Notes: generated by a model from the sequence alone, not told the origin. Counted from the first letter of the stretch, positions 1-14,500 are shown. The stretch: 64,000 nucleotides of DNA from Leucocoprinus leucothites (GCA_013368445.1 JAACJO010000003.1:1860001-1924000); one strand, 5' to 3'. Program-made: numbers and translations.

Positions 1-3000
1 CTTCCACCGCTACCGTCTCCTGCGCACACTGATTATGGGTGCTCCCGGTCATCCCTCTCTTCGAAACAGGCAAGTATTACTCGAAGCGGTGGCCATACCC
101 ACCAACCCGGTTCTGTGTCTTCCGGTCAATCGCAGTCCATGGAGGGTGGGTCAGAAAGCAGCAAGTATTATTCCGCCGCCTCTCCCGAGCCCTTGCTCCA
201 TACTACCCTAGAAGTTACTCCATATGAAACCAGAGGCTCTCCCTCAAGAGAAGGGGAAGATGATTTAGGGCCCGCAAGTGGTAGCGGAGTCGGATCTAAG
301 CAAGTACAGCCAGACGTTCCTCTCCCTACCGGAGATGTTGGTTCTGATGCCAGCTCTGCATGGAACTCAAAGGAAGATGCCGGCTCCAGTGCAGAAGGGA
401 GCAGCTCCGGAGATGAATATGTCTCTTTCCGGTTCCAGTATGCAATGGATGAGAATGGGCATCATGTTGTGGTTGGAAGGGAAGGAAAATTACAACGCTG
501 TGAAGATGAGGTAAGTGCTCATATACCACTATAGCACGGGGAACATTGACGTGTTTGCCTAGCCTATTCGAACTCCCGGTGCAGTGCAGGGTTTTGGTGT
601 GCTCATCGCTTTAGAGGATACGGAGGAAACATTGGTTGTTCGCCAGGTCTCCGAGGTTAGGAACTTTGTGTCTCAGCTGTGGGCTCCCTCTCACTGAACT
701 GCGCAGAACTCTACCGAAATTTTAGGGCTTTCTCCCCGCTATCTGTTTTCTCTGGAGTGTTTCACTGATACACTACCCGAAAGCTCCGCAGGCATTCTCT
801 GGGATAACATCCAGTTTCTCATCGATACCACCTATCCAGTTCCCGAAGATGAGGACAGTGGCCCTCATGTTTTTGTGATCAGTGGCTGGGGAGAGCCTGG
901 TTCTCAGCTGGCTCAAGAAGTGGATGATGGCTCATCATCATCATCATCGGCTTCGTCTTTGTCAGAGTCGAGGCGGTATTGGACGTGTTGGTGTGCCGCT
1001 CATCGTGCACAGAGGGCGGATGAATCCAAACCGGGGTTGATCGTTCTGGAGTTTGAGCTGGAATTGGACACCTTCAATCCGTTATATCCCCCTATTTCCG
1101 CCTTCAGCCTTATCCCACCAGAAAATGTATCTCAGGGCTCTGGTTCTACAAGTACACTTGTATCGTCTCCAGGCTTTAGCACTCCTGAATCTGCTTCAAC
1201 AGTTGTTTCTGAAGAATCGGGGCATGCGAGTCACCCTACCCACCCACCACCTTCCCTGTCAAGTCAGGATAGTGAAACGCCCTCTGCTAGTACAAATCTA
1301 CATCCAACTCCGGCGCAACCACAGACATGGTCACAATACACACCTCATTCTCTGTTTGGTCTCGAAGGTGACGATGATTGGAAGCCCAGCGCAGAGGATA
1401 TTCTGGCGAGCACAACCAACTTTGCCAAACCACTTCCTGCCTTAGAGCGGCTGCGAAGATTAACCCAACGCGGCCCATCGCCTTATGGACCTACTCTTAC
1501 CACGTCGCCGTCCATATCATCAGAGTCATTCATACCCTCTGCTCGTCCAACGTCACCGAAGAGGGTCCGTAATGCACGTCGTGGGACCGCTTCATCTGGC
1601 TCTGTTGGTATGATGGATGTTTTTGCCGTCATGGCGCAGATCAACGAGCAGCTTGGTGCCGCTTCAGACCTCGACACGTTCTTGAAAGTGACGGTCGGTG
1701 TGATCAAGGACTTGACGCAATTTCACCGTGTGTTGGTGTATCAGTTTGACGAGGCATGGAACGGCCAGACCGTAGCCGAGCTCGTAGATTGGGGTGTAAC
1801 GAGAGATCTTTACAGAGGGTTACATTTTCCGGCTTCTGATATCCCAAGACAGGTACGTTCCTTCTGTGAAGTTCTAACGACAAGTGTGCTAAGAAGGCGA
1901 TGGCTGTTTAACGACGCATATAGGCAAGAGAATTGTACATGATCAGTGGGTGTATGTGTTTCAATGATTTCGATCAGGAAGTAATCATGCTTGATAGACA
2001 AGGTTCGAGTACTCTATGATCGTTCGCAGCCTACGGCCCGCATCGTTGCAAGAGACAAGACAGATCTTGAGGAACCTCTCGTACGTGATTCCGCTTCACG
2101 TCTTCGGACTCCACGCTCATGAATCATCCAGAACATGACCCACTGCTACCTCAGGGCTATGAGCCCAATTCACCTCAAATGTACGATCCCTGCTATATTC
2201 CTTTCTGTTATCTGAGACCTTGCTGCCTAGATCTTGAAAACATGGGCGTTCGCGCGTCTATGTCGGTGGTAAGTACCGCTTCAGCTATACTCCCTGGATA
2301 CATTCGAATTATTGATCCTCGGCCTGTTTTGGGTCCACTCGCCACAGTCGATCATGGCATTTGACCAACTTTGGGGGCTGGTTGCCTGTCATTCGTACGG
2401 AAATGCAGGAATGCGTGTCTCCTTCCCCGTTCGGCAAATGCTCAGGCTCCTGAGCCAGTCGATTTCTCGGAACATTGAGAGATTGAGTTACGCACAGCGG
2501 CTGCACACGAGGAAACTGGTTTGTGTTCCTGCTTCTTTTACCAGATGTGATGGTTACGTTTTCTCACGTCAACCTGTCCGCTCATTATCACAGATCAACA
2601 CCCTCTCTTCTGATCGCCATCCGGTGTGTGTCGTTGATTACTGCTGAACCCCGCCGACGGATAGTACTGACGAGTCTGTTTATGTGCCTTGTATGCACCT
2701 AGACCGGGTATATTGTCAGTAATGCTGATGACCTCCTTGGGTTGTTTGATGCGGACTCCGGTATTCTTGTCATTGGCGAAGGCGCCAAAATACTGGGGCC
2801 GAATCAACATGGGCAAGAAATCTTGATCATGGCAGAATACCTACGGCTAAAGCAATTTGAGTGAGTCTCTTGACCATTTTCCCCTGATACCTTAGCTTCC
2901 GCTTCATCGCCTCCCTGTGAAACAATTTGCTGAATGGGATACCCCTTTTTCTTTTAATGAACCTTTTTCATTTGTTATTTTAGTACTATCCAAGCTTCTC

Positions 3001-5652
3001 AGGCTGTCATCAATGACTTCCCGGATCTGCGTCTGACGACAGGTGAGGAACAACGTGCCGATTCCGACCTGAGTTACCTACTCATCTGCTTTCCACCCTT
3101 CATCTAGGATTTGAAGTGATTGCTGGATTGTTGTATGTCCCGTTATCAAGCGGCGGGAAAGATTTCATAGCTTTTTTGAGACGTGGCCAATTACGTGATG
3201 TTCATTGGGCTGGAAAACCGTTCAAGAATTCTCCCCAGGGTTCTCAAGCAAGCCTGGAACCACGGAGATCTTTTAAAATCTGGTCCGAGACGGTGGCTGG
3301 AAGGTGCCGCGCATGGACGGACGAGCAATTGGAAACAGCGGGCGTCCTCGCTCTCGTATATGGCAAGGTGAGGCTTGAACTGACTGATGATTAAGATCGT
3401 TGCTGGCGAAGCTGATGCTGGTTGCCGTTATCATAGTTCATTGAAGTGTGGAGACAGAAACAGAATGCTCTGCAGACCACTAAATTGACTAACCTACTGT
3501 TATCAAACGCTACTCATGAAGGTACGTGTGTCTTGTTCTGCTACTTGCTGCTCGTCGTGGACGCGGCAGCTCCTTTTTTTTAAAATAGTAATGTGACTGA
3601 TAATTTCACAGTTCGGACACCGCTCAATCATATTATTAAGTGCGCCGACAACTCTCTTCAAAGCTTCCATGTCATTTAATTGATTGACATATTGATCAGC
3701 TATCTTGAAATGGCAATGAATGGTACTTTGGACAACGAAACTAGGGACAACCTGGTTCGCTCTCATGTTGCCTCCAAGGTCGGTCTTAATCTGAGCCTAG
3801 TCGAAACATGGGGAAGCTAACAATTATTTTAATCTATCAATCAGAGTCTTCTGTTTACTATCAACGACTTGCTGGTGTGTTTCCTCGGATGTCGTCATCC
3901 CAGCCGGCGGTGTATCTCAATTTTACACTTTGATTTCACCTTTAGGATCTAACTCGACTGGAGAGTGGGAACGAGACGTCTTTTAATGAACCTTTTGACC
4001 TCCATGCAGCCATTCTTGATGCTGTGCACATCTATCGAAAAGAAGCATCACGGCGGAACTTGGACTTTGTTGTAGATGTATCAGAAAGTCCCCAAACCGT
4101 CGTAGGAGATTCAAGAAAGATTAAGACCGTGGTGCAGAACTTGTCTGCCAATGCCCGTAAGTGATTCATTGATTAATGAGCCTTTCTCAGTGGGTCTTGT
4201 GTCCATGACTGATGTTTAATTTTGTAGTCAAGTATACCGAGTCGGGCGCGATCTCTGTCTCGTGTAAACCATTTGAGGAACCTGAGGGCTTGCGGAGTCC
4301 TAAGCAGACTGCGGTGGAGATTGTTGTTGCAGATACAGGGTGTGGAATTGAGGAAGAGAAGTTGGAGAAAATATTTAGGGAATTTGAGCAAGTTGAATCG
4401 TCTGAACCTCGGTCAAATGCCGAGGCCGGCGTTGGTATGATGGGTTGATTAGAAGATAAGCTGTCCAGCTGACCCACTCTTTCTCTAGGCCTAGGGCTAG
4501 CAGTCGTGGCGAGGATAGTTGAACAACTTGGTGGTCAGCTTCGTGTTGACTCCAAGGTCGACTCTGGGAGCAGATTTTCCTTCCTCATCCCCCTTGCCTT
4601 GACCTTGGATGGCTCTGAACCTGCACATTCCATTAAGTCTTCCACTTCCTCTGTTCGATCTCGTCCTTCAAGTGTGCTTCCCGCTCGCACAACAGAGATC
4701 GATGGTCTCGTCGAAGCCATTGGAACTAGTCATATGTCCTCACGTATTTCTCCTCAGTGTGATACTCCACACCCTCCTGCTGACACTGGCCCCCTCTCTC
4801 CCCGAATCATGCCCGGCGGTGCGGTTGGCGGTGGTCGGGGTGCTTATGAAATTAAAGGCTCAGGCGTGCCTATTAGGCCTGTAAAGGTTGATTACTTTGA
4901 TCAGGAAGTCGCACGGGCGACAGGGAACCCTCAGACTGCGTCTCCTCGGGTTCAGACACCTGCCGTGGAGGCGCCACGAGGATTGCCTACCGCCGCCCCT
5001 GGGCGGCCACGGTTGCATCGCAGGGAGTCTAGAGGCACGGCTGTGGAGAAGTTACGGATATTGATTGTTGAGGTTGGCTATTGGGCTCATTCGGACCGTA
5101 ACGAATTCTCTAATTTGAATTTTTGCAGGACAACGATATTAACCGCGCAATTCTGGCCAAACGTCTCACTCTAACTGGGCATACCGTAGTCAACGCCATG
5201 AACGGTCAAGAAGGCATTGATGCTGTTATATCCGACCATAGCTTCGACCTTGTCCTCATGGACATCCAGTGAGCGCCGCCTCTCTCTTTTGCTGCTGTAC
5301 GCATTACTGATCCGGAGGTCCTAGGATGCCAATCGTCAATGGCTTCGAAGCGACGAGGCGAATTCGGGAACTAGAAGGAGATAGCACTGTTCGCATTCAA
5401 CTGGACCGGACGTCCCATAAGTTCAACCGTCGTATTCCCATCTTCGCGGTATCGGCATCGCTCATGGAACAACAGCGCGAGGAACTGATCGGCTATGGCA
5501 TGGATGGTTGGATTCTCAAGCCAATAGACTTCAAACGCCTTAACGCCTTGCTCAAGGGCATTACGGATACTGAACAACGAAAACGGGATATCTATCGTGT
5601 GGGTGGAAGCTGGGAGGCTGGTGGGTGGTTAGAGGACAGATTGGATGACTGA
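1..5652 (+). CDS. Fungal phytochrome, hybrid histidine kinase (5' partial)
   Basis: Red/far-red photoreceptor of the PAS-GAF-PHY-histidine kinase-response regulator type. The frame is open from base 1, so the N terminus lies outside the window. The bilin-binding Cys is at 499-501, in RCEDE just before the first intron, followed by PIRTPGAVQGFG, the bacteriophytochrome-like arrangement. GAF (about 1600-2470) carries FPASDIP. The PHY tongue motif PRRSFKIW lies near 3270. The H-box THEVRTPLNH has its phospho-His at 3515-3517 and is split by an intron (3522-3611). The N-box VVQNLSANAVKYT spans the intron near 4155-4228, and the ATPase G-boxes follow to about 4600. The receiver domain has phospho-Asp 5261-5263 in LVLMDIQMP. 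About a dozen or more short introns; the frame closes cleanly across those checked. All catalytic residues inspected are present, so it should be an active light-regulated kinase of cytosol or nucleus. Confidence 0.95.
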
Positions 5653-6365
5653 TAGTCCCATCACCCCCTCCTTCCCTTCCCACCACTCAACGAAAACTGA
5701 AGAGAAATTCCACCAAAAACGATACTCGACAGTGGTCATACACGGAAAAAGCGGTCTTGTCACATCATCTTTTTTTTCAAAACATTTCGGTTTATCATAT
5801 TTCAAGTTGGCGGATAACAGTTTGCTCTAGGCCACATATTACGCCCACGTTTTTTGTACAATAGCAATAATATCCATATAGGGGCATCTAGGGTTGTAGG
5901 AAGGTTCGAGGGTCATTCTAGAACATTTGGGTTTTGGGGTATTAGATTTTCAACTGGTGTATGTGTTGTACTACTTATCTTTTCTCATTGTTATGCGTGT
6001 ATCTAGATGTAGCTATACATGTGCTCATAAAGTACAGGCTGTTCTCGTTAATAAGTTGTAACAAGTAGTGATTTTTTGAATTTCCTTGCCTTCTGTATCA
6101 TGGTAGTGCCTTCGGTTTAGGTTTATGCATATCCCCAAAAGCTAGCGGAAAATTACTCTATAAATTACTCGGGGAATATCTGTGGTATGTGTGATGCTTG
6201 CGTGCTACAGGTAACCTCTATGAAATGCGGGATAGCTAGAAAGCGAAAATGTATAAAACGAAGGTCTGAGTGTCCAATGAAAGTATATCGAAGTGAGGGT
6301 GAATGCAAGGATACGTCCATGGGCTACAAGCAAATATATACAAAATGGAATGATGTCGTAGGCAT
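5653..6365. other. Convergent intergenic region, phytochrome / GT61
   Basis: About 710 bp between the stop codons of two convergent genes. It is AT-rich and should hold both 3' UTRs and polyadenylation sites. Short open frames here show no family signature and no gene is proposed. Confidence 0.6.
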
Positions 6366-8110
6366 CTAGTCGTCGACTTCGAATGCAAGGGACAATCTTT
6401 CCACGCATAACCGGGCAACAACTTCGCCATTGATGGGTATTGAATTACCCTGGAAGCCTTCAACGTATTGCGGCTCTGGAAGGTCAGGGCTTGTGAAATA
6501 TCTGGTGGTGGAGCAGAAGTAGAAGAGCATATCGTGAGATTAAAGAAGAGTCAATATGAAGGACCAAATTTCTCACTCATTGCCCCAAAAGCCATAATGT
6601 GTCATGCCAAGTGCACGGGTGGTGTACTCGTAGTCGTGTGCAAAGCCTTGAGGGTAAAAGAATTCCATAATGGTAGAGCGAGGATTGGGGTTCATCCAGA
6701 CGAGCGAGGTCAGACCATTTCCGTGGACACCCATCAGGATCTGGAGTGTTTTTGTGCATGAGATTTAAGGATTGAATCGAAGAAAAAGGAAAACGCACTG
6801 TTGTCCGAGCAGCTAGTCGGATCTGCTCTACACGCGACATTTTCTCAGCCTCCACCACATTGACTTCATAGCCATGGTTATCTCTGAGCTTGTATAACTC
6901 ATTGACGAGTTTTTCGTGGTCCTCCGGAATCAACATCCGCCGACCCCACTCTTGCCGTGAAATGTATGTAATCACGGGTGTACCTGTCGTACCTCTACCT
7001 ACACCAGGATCCAGTCCAGCAAACTTGACGACATTGTTCCGTATGGGCATCCACCAGTTTACGCTTCCGGGTAGCGCAAAAGGAGCAGAAGCAGTTCGCT
7101 GATAGCGATGGAAATTGTAGGACATCATTGCGGCTGAACGATCGGCAATAACTACCCGGTCGAATACAAAAGGTTTGCCTAGTTCGGCTCTATCGCGCCA
7201 GTCGTCGATGAATTCCATTGTAACAGAAGGGAAGGACGAACGCACGACCCATTCGTTCATGTGGGCGTAGTCCCGCCAGTGCTGGGCATCAAGGTGGTTA
7301 AACATAATGCGGCGGGCAGAGGGAAGTGTGGTGTTGCCATCAGCTGATATTTTCGGGTCGAGTGTGGAATATGTCCGCCAGAAGCCGAAAAAAAGCTCTG
7401 CAGACCAATGATAATAGTGGGTAATGCTATGTTTAAGGTAAGGACTGTAGCGACACTGTGAGCGGAGGAAAGGAGACATACAACTGATAGGGGTCGTTGA
7501 CAAGGAGCTGGACAAGAGGATCTGTAGTGTAAATAAACGGCTACCGTCACGAAGAGTACATAGGAGACGCACCGTGGCACCATCTATAATAGTTGCTCCT
7601 GTTCCAAACAGCTGACGAGCCTTTTCTGCGCTTATTACACGGATATGCTCGTCTGTTGGTAATCGCGCGAGCTCTGCTTCCCGACCTGGGTCGATTGGAA
7701 TGCCCTTCGAGAGGATGAAAGAGACGTCTGGTATAGAGTCCGGGTCGTCTGATACAATATATACGATGCCATTGAGAATGTACAGTCTATCGAATATTGT
7801 CCATCCTGTAGAGAAGAACATTGGTACTGGTGAGCCGAATTGCGAGAATGAAGCTGAGAGCGGGAACAAAAGACCGCGAACCAGGTACATGCGCTATGAG
7901 GTTCGTCTCAGGCACTGGACCATTCTTCCATGAAAGTCGTGTCTGTACGAGAGTTGGGTCATCGACCTGGAGAGTGTGCGGCGCATTTCGAAGCGAGTTA
8001 GAAGGTAGGGGAGTGTGCTTAGAAGAATGACTATGATTGAGGAAGAAGAGAAAGAAGTAGAGGAGAGAGACCAGAACGAGCTCTCGCCGGCTGGGAAACG
8101 GCGGAGCCAT
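6366..8110 (-). CDS. GT61-type (DUF563) glycosyltransferase, type II membrane protein
   Basis: Probable Golgi/ER glycosyltransferase of the DUF563 (GT61) family; donor and acceptor cannot be told from sequence. The start Met at 8110 is followed by a short basic segment and one hydrophobic stretch (LVLVSLLYFFLFFLN), a type II signal anchor. Family signatures are AHVPGWTIFDRLYI across the first intron, HYYHWSAELFFGFWRTY in the middle, and near the C terminus GVHGNGLTSLVWMNP and STIMEFFYP. The last intron ends in phase so that the protein finishes in LAFEVDD and TAG at 6366-6368. Length (about 480 residues) fits the family. It lies tail to tail with the phytochrome and 190 bp downstream of the CWF19-like gene, with no functional link evident. 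Confidence 0.85.
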
Positions 8111-8300
8111 AGAAAATCAGACCGCCACAGTTGCTGAGGGTATTAAGGAGGAGTGTTGCTGAGAAGAAATGTTGGAGGACCACGCCTTCCTTTTCAAGAC
8201 ACCCATCATCACGCCGTCGGCGTCTATTTTTGTTAAAGCGGGCTTGATCGAAGGTGCCAAGACCGAGCTCTGAGATATTCTACAATGTACATGCCTCAGT

Positions 8301-11239
8301 CTACTGTCCTATCATGCCCGTCCAATCGAACCTATCATACATCTTCTTAAATCCTTTCACTCTCTCTTTGTTACTCCTAAAGTCCAGCTTTCGGGGATGT
8401 CGCCAACGTCGAGGCTCAATCTCCAACACATTTCCGATGATCTCGCCCGCAAAATACCTGGAAGTAAAAGTTCGGCAAGCACTCCACAGTGTGATAAGAG
8501 GGTCAGTTTACCTTGGGAATTCGCCACCTCCCTTCTCGCCTTCATCAACATCATCATCCATGTCCTTTCCTGTACCTTCAATTACATGGCCGTAACCCTT
8601 TTCACCCTTGTAGTCGAATTGGACCATGAAATATGGAAGATTGGGAACCATAGCACGTCTGAAACCGCCAGGTCTGGCAGAAAAGTCAATTAGTTTCTTA
8701 TGTTGTGACCATTCTGCTTCCGAAGTCAAGATAGATTCCTAGAGTTGAGAAGGTGACTATGAGCGTCGCAGGTGTAGTATCTGGTAAAGGATGTACCTTG
8801 AAGTAGCCTGGGATAAGCTCGAAGTGGTCCCAAGGTAATGGTACACACTCGATGAAAGTATGTTTTTGCCACTTCAAGGATATGACAGTCTCATAGAAGA
8901 CGACACCCTTGTCATCTTCCGCAAACATGCGCATGAGACATTTCATAAAGTTCTATGCACCTCAATCAGCATGTGGAAAGTATATCAAACACACAACAGC
9001 ATTCACCTTGACCTCATCCCAAGTGTCGTCATCACCCTCCAACATGCTGAGGTGGTGTTGGATTGGCACAATCAGGCAGTGTCCCTTTACCAGCTCCTCG
9101 TGATTAGTACATGAGAGGTATGCGCGCGTGCCCATTGCAACGATAGGTGCCTTGGGTAGAGAGTCGTCCTCTCCATAGCAGAAAGGACACGTAGCAAGCA
9201 CTTGCTGGGTGCGTTTGTAGTCTGTCACAAGTATTCAGTAAAGGTTTCAAAGTATAGTGATATGACCATGAACCATGGATTGCGAATTGTCGCTTCATTG
9301 CATCAGAACGCATCTTCTGACGGCCGAGTTTGGCTGCGTTGTCATCCATATATTCGAGGTCGTTCTAAACCGAGTTCTGATAAATACAAAAAGATGGCAG
9401 GAGAAAAGTAGCACATACCTCAAACTTTCCATCACCCATGATAGCTTTGGCAAACTGAGCGTCCAAATCCTTCTGGTCAGACATACCAGCGCCAAACCGT
9501 TCCTGCCGCAACATCTCGCCCAACGTCATGTTGTCATCATCGGCATTATATCGAATAATGTCGCCAGTCTTGCGGTCATGAGTCTCAAACTAGCAAGCCT
9601 TTGAGTCAAAAACCGACTTGAGAATTTCATTAAACAAACACGCACTTTCTCTTCCTTCTTTCGCCTGTTCCCCGGCACTGGTGCGTTATCTTCCTTGCCA
9701 TGTCCAACATCATACAATCTCCCTCTCACATCCAACGTTGGAAGTACTTCCACCCTTGTCCTCGCGCCGCTCTCTGATTCCTCACCGCCGCCGTGTGCCC
9801 TTTTCAATTCTCCCTCGTACTCCTTCTCCAACTTCTCTGCATCAGGTGCACCCATCAGCTTGGCACGCAGCACCTTTGCCTGAAGCCTGTTTAATGAAGA
9901 TGGAGACAAAGCCCGCCCTTTCGAACCAGAAGCCATAGCTGGTGGTGGTGTCATGACAGATGGAATAGGCGTATGTGATTGTGCCAACGGTGAGTTGGCT
10001 TGAGAGGGTAACCGTAGTGAGTCCAACCGCTTATTGACAAGTGCTTTCTCCGCTGGAGGTGAAGGCGTAGAAGGTGCGCTATCCCCCGTAAGTTGGCCAG
10101 GTCGACGGAAGGATGAACTCCTACTCGATCCACCGCTCCCACCGATGTCCGTGAACATCAGTCTCCTTTCGCCACCTATACCAATTTCTGTTCTAGGTTC
10201 CCCTTGCCTTCCACGTTCAGCTTTTTTCCCTGCACGTTCGTCAAGGACTCGACGTTCTTCTTTGGCTTCTTCGAATGAGGAAAGAGAGCCAAAGCGTTCG
10301 ATGGCAACTTCCTCGACAGGTCGGTTTTCTTCTTCCGCAGTTTCGTAGACTCGGCGGAGGCGCATCATGCGCCAGGACGAACCTGGACCACCTGGTGTGA
10401 TGGCTTTTGGGGATGGAGGGGGTTCATCGAAGTTCATAGGTTTGTCTGATTTGAGGTCGACATTGAGTTCGTGAGAGCTGATTCTTGGCTATAAGTTATG
10501 AGTGTCAGAAAGAGTGCTGTTTCTGGCTGCTGCAAAAAAGAATTTACCTCGTCAGGATTAGGCTTTTCCGGTTTCTTCTTCTTGTGTTCAGTTCCAAGAC
10601 CCGAGAAGAAATCGACACCTCCGTTCATTGTGCGTGCATTTGATGAGGTTTCGCCGTAGCCCTCGGTCAAAGACTCGTCAGTACCGACGACAGGACGTTT
10701 CGAAGACGATTCAGAGGATGGTACAGAGGGAATGCTTGGTGGTAAGAGCATCCACTTATCGCGCTCCAGCTTCGTCCCGCTCTTGGTAGAGGCAGGAAGG
10801 CTTGGATCTGAAGAATGTTCCTCAGCAGTAGAAGTGATTTTGAGGCTCTTTCTTGTCGGAATATTAGTAGCAAGAACCTAGTTTTGCAGACTAGTCAGGA
10901 GACACATGTAAACGTATTACGAAAACAAATACACACTCTTTCGCCCTCCATGTCAATGTTCTTTTCCACCCACATATCATCACCATTCACGTCGTCATCC
11001 ACAATGGACAGATGGCCCTCCTTCTCTTCTTTATCCTTCCTCCTGTGCTTGTGTTTCCGGCTGCTACCTTCGTGGTCATCATCATGCTTTCTCCGTTTCT
11101 TATGTTTACGATCCGAATGCGCATCCCTGTCTCGTTCCTCCTCTTTGTCGCGCGACCGGTGTTTGTCTTTCTCCTTGTTTCCGTCTTTATCCCGGTGTTT
11201 TGAGGACCTGTGACGTTCTTCCCGCTCAGCGGTGCTCAT
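8301..11239 (-). CDS. cwf19: CWF19-like pre-mRNA splicing / lariat debranching factor
   Basis: Nuclear spliceosome-associated protein. CWF19 family members join the intron-lariat spliceosome and help Dbr1-linked intron turnover. The N terminus (11239 back to about 10970) is a Lys/Arg/His/Asp-rich disordered tract of the SR-like type. The middle carries the family's SSWRMMRLRRVYETAEEE and RFGSLSSFEEAKEER (near 10280-10400). The C-terminal half holds the two CwfJ domains, with CPFCYGEDD, the HIT-like HCLIVPIQHH near 9060, and GEFPRYFAGEIIGNVLE across the last intron near 8440. The stop is at 8301-8303. Divergent from EFL1 with 285 bp between start codons, so the two may share a promoter. Confidence 0.92.
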
Positions 11240-11524
11240 CGTGAAGAAGAGGGTATTTACGAGCAGAAACGCTCGAGATAGTCAACACTTTGAAGCTTCA
11301 AACGAGAACTGGACTGGACGCCACGTGATGCAATATGTCATAGCTTCCTTTTGCAGACAAGTTTTGATCATTCATGTCGGGGCCGCAAAGTGCAATCTAA
11401 TCACAAGTCGACTCAACGGTGTACTGACCTGGACAACGACAACCTTTACAACGTTTGACTTCCTCTTCTACGATTTACCTTTTCCTGCTTTTTCTTGCCG
11501 TTAGAGATCACGGACACAAAAGCA

Positions 11525-14500
11525 ATGGAAAACCAAGACCCAAATAACGTTCGGATTATTACGACTCTCGGGCATGTCGATCATGGCAAAACGACATTAA
11601 TGGACGCGTTGTTGGCAGCTAACAATATAATATCGGCGCGCATGGCTGGTAAGATGAGGTATCTGGATAGTAGAGAGGATGAACAGGAGAGAGGAATTAC
11701 GATGGAGAGTAGTGCCGTATCGTTGAAGTTTCATGTCGTGGAACGAGACGATGCTGGAGGTTTGTGATTTTGCTCTTACTGTTGTAATATTTGGAAAGAT
11801 GCCCATACTGAATTGGCTTTGGCTGTTAATAGAAAAGATACCAAAGACTTATACCGTGAATATGATTGATACACCTGGACATGTTGATTTTTCAAGTGAG
11901 GTCTCGACGGCTGCGAGATTAGTGGATGGTGCGCTTGTGCTTGTGGACGTTGTTGAAGGTGTTTGCACGCAAGTATGTTCTTCTCCCTCTACTTAGAACT
12001 CTGTCCACCCAAGATTGACGAAATCGTATAGACAATCGCTGTGCTGAGACAAGCATGGCAAGACCGTCTTCGGCCAATCCTCGTCATCAACAAATTCGAC
12101 CGTCTAATTACAGAACTCCAGCTTTCCCCAGTCGAGGCATATCATCACCTTGCCCGTCTAATAGAACAAGTAAACGCCGTCATGGGCGACCTCTTCGCTG
12201 GTGAACGTATGGAAGATGATCTCAGATGGAGAGAGGAACGCGAACGACGGGTAGCTGCAAAGAAAGAGCAACTAGCAGACGAGGCCGATGCAACTGTGAA
12301 CGAGGCAGAAGAAGAATTCCAGGAGAAGGATGATGAGGATATCTACTTTGCACCGGAGAAGGGGAATGTGGTTTTTGCTTCGGCATTAGATGGGTGGGGT
12401 TTCCGTGTTGGCAAGTTTGCCCAGTTGTATGCCCAGAAATTGGGCATCAAGGAGGCGAACCTGAGGAGGGTACTATGGGGTGATTTCTTCTTGGATCCGA
12501 AGAGCAAGAAAGTTATCAGCTATAAGCATCTTAGAGGGAGGGGACTGAAGCCACTCTTTGTGCAATTCGTCCTCGAAAATCTTTGGGCTGTGTACGATGC
12601 TGTCATACTCAATCCGTACGTGCCCATTCCTTCCCTTACAGCTAGCCGACGATATTGACATCTCATCAGAAATCCAGACAAGGTGGCGAAAATCGTCACC
12701 GCACTCAACCTCAAAATCCCTCCTCGAGACCTAAAATCCAAGGATACACGCCAGCTTCTCTCCTTGATCTTCTCTCAATGGCTCTCCCTTTCAACTTGTA
12801 TAATCCAAGCCGCGATTGACGTTGTTCCGGCTCCCTCCATCGCCCAGTCAACTCGTATACCCAAAATGCTCTACCCAGATCTTCATGAAGCGACCATCAC
12901 TCCCAAAAACAAGCTAGAAGAGGATCTATATGCTGGCAAGGCAGAATCCGATTCATATGTGGCGGCATACGTGAGCAAAATGTTCGCTGTACCAAGGAAG
13001 GAGCTACCAGAGAAGAAGAAACAGCCGTTGACTGCAGAGGAGATGAGAGCGAAAGCAAAGGAAGCAAGGGCTGCGAGGGCTGCTGGGCAACAGCAACAAC
13101 AGAACGGACTAGTAACTCAGTTGGCTAGTATAGAGATTAGCTCGCCGAAGGAAGAGTCGCCTACTCCAGAAGAGCTGGAGGAAGAGGAGGAAGATAATTC
13201 GGAAGTAATCCTTGGATTTGCACGCCTGTATTCCGGCCTAATACGGACGGGCAGCACGATACTGGCACTGTTACCCAAGTATAACCCTACCCTCGACCCG
13301 ACACATCCGCGTAATCAAAAGTATATAATCTCCGCCCCAGTGGAGGGGCTGTATATTATGATGGGCAGGGAGCTCATGCCAGTCGATTTCGTTCGTGCTG
13401 GGAATATTTTTGCCATCAGAGGTTTAGAGGGTAAGGTCTACAGGAGTGCTACTTTGTGCGCGCCAGGCGATAAGGGTGTCGAGGATGAGATTGGGGAACT
13501 CGTGGATCCTAAGTCATGGCTAGTGAACTTGGGAGCAGTAAACCGAACCGTGAGCCAGTTTTCTTCTCCGTCGTAGTAGCAACCCCCAAGCTGAATCGAC
13601 ACACAGACACCACCTATTGTCCGTGTCGCCCTCGAGCCGGCTATGCCAGCAGATATGCCAAAACTGTTGACTGGACTTAAGCTGCTGAGTCAGTCGGATC
13701 CTTGTGTAGAAGCATTCCAGCAGAAGACCGGTGAACACGTCATATTGACTGCTGGAGAATTGCACTTAGAGGCGAGTAGTTCCAAACTGTACTTTTCTTC
13801 GTCGTATGCTGACTTCGAGCAGAGGTGCCTGAAAGATCTCCGAGAACGATTCGCTAAAGTCGAAGTTCACGCCTCAAAGCCGATCGTACCATTCAGGGAA
13901 ACTGCTGTAAAGGCACCAGGTACGCAATATCTGACATATCGTGTTGACGCGGTGCACCATAGCCGAGATGCTATCTGTAGATATGGCACCTAGTAAAACG
14001 CCTGGAGCACCTCGCGGAACGATCAGAGGAACAAGCACCCAGAACATTGTATCCTTCACAATTCGCGCAAGCTCGATACCAGCGCCACTTTTGGATTTCA
14101 TCCTAGAAAATACAGCAACGGTGAAGAAGTTGCTACAACAGCATGATAGGAAGGTTCGGCAAGATAACAAAGCTGATAACGAGGAGGAGGAGGAGGAAGA
14201 GACGATAGACAAGTACGGTGACATTATTAGAAAACCAAGTGCCAAGCCCGAGCAATTCTGGGATGCCCTGAGAGCCAAATGCAAGGTGGTCGGAGGAGAG
14301 TGGGAGGACATTGCGGATAAGATATGGGCGTTTGGTCCTCAGGGAGCAGGTGGCTGTTTACTGATTGATGCCCGGAAGCCCAAAGCGCTCGCATCGTGAG
14401 TGATCCTTCTCTACTGTAGATTACAACATTAATTGACGAGGTCGCCTGATGCCACCGACTTCAAAACCAGTCTGAAGCGCCGGTTGGAGAGGTCAAAGTC

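Noticed and set aside
560..600. GTTCGA-like strings resembling tRNA B boxes (also near 5900 and 8325)
   Set aside because: They lie in coding exons or lack a matching A box and acceptor stem; no tRNA gene is supported.
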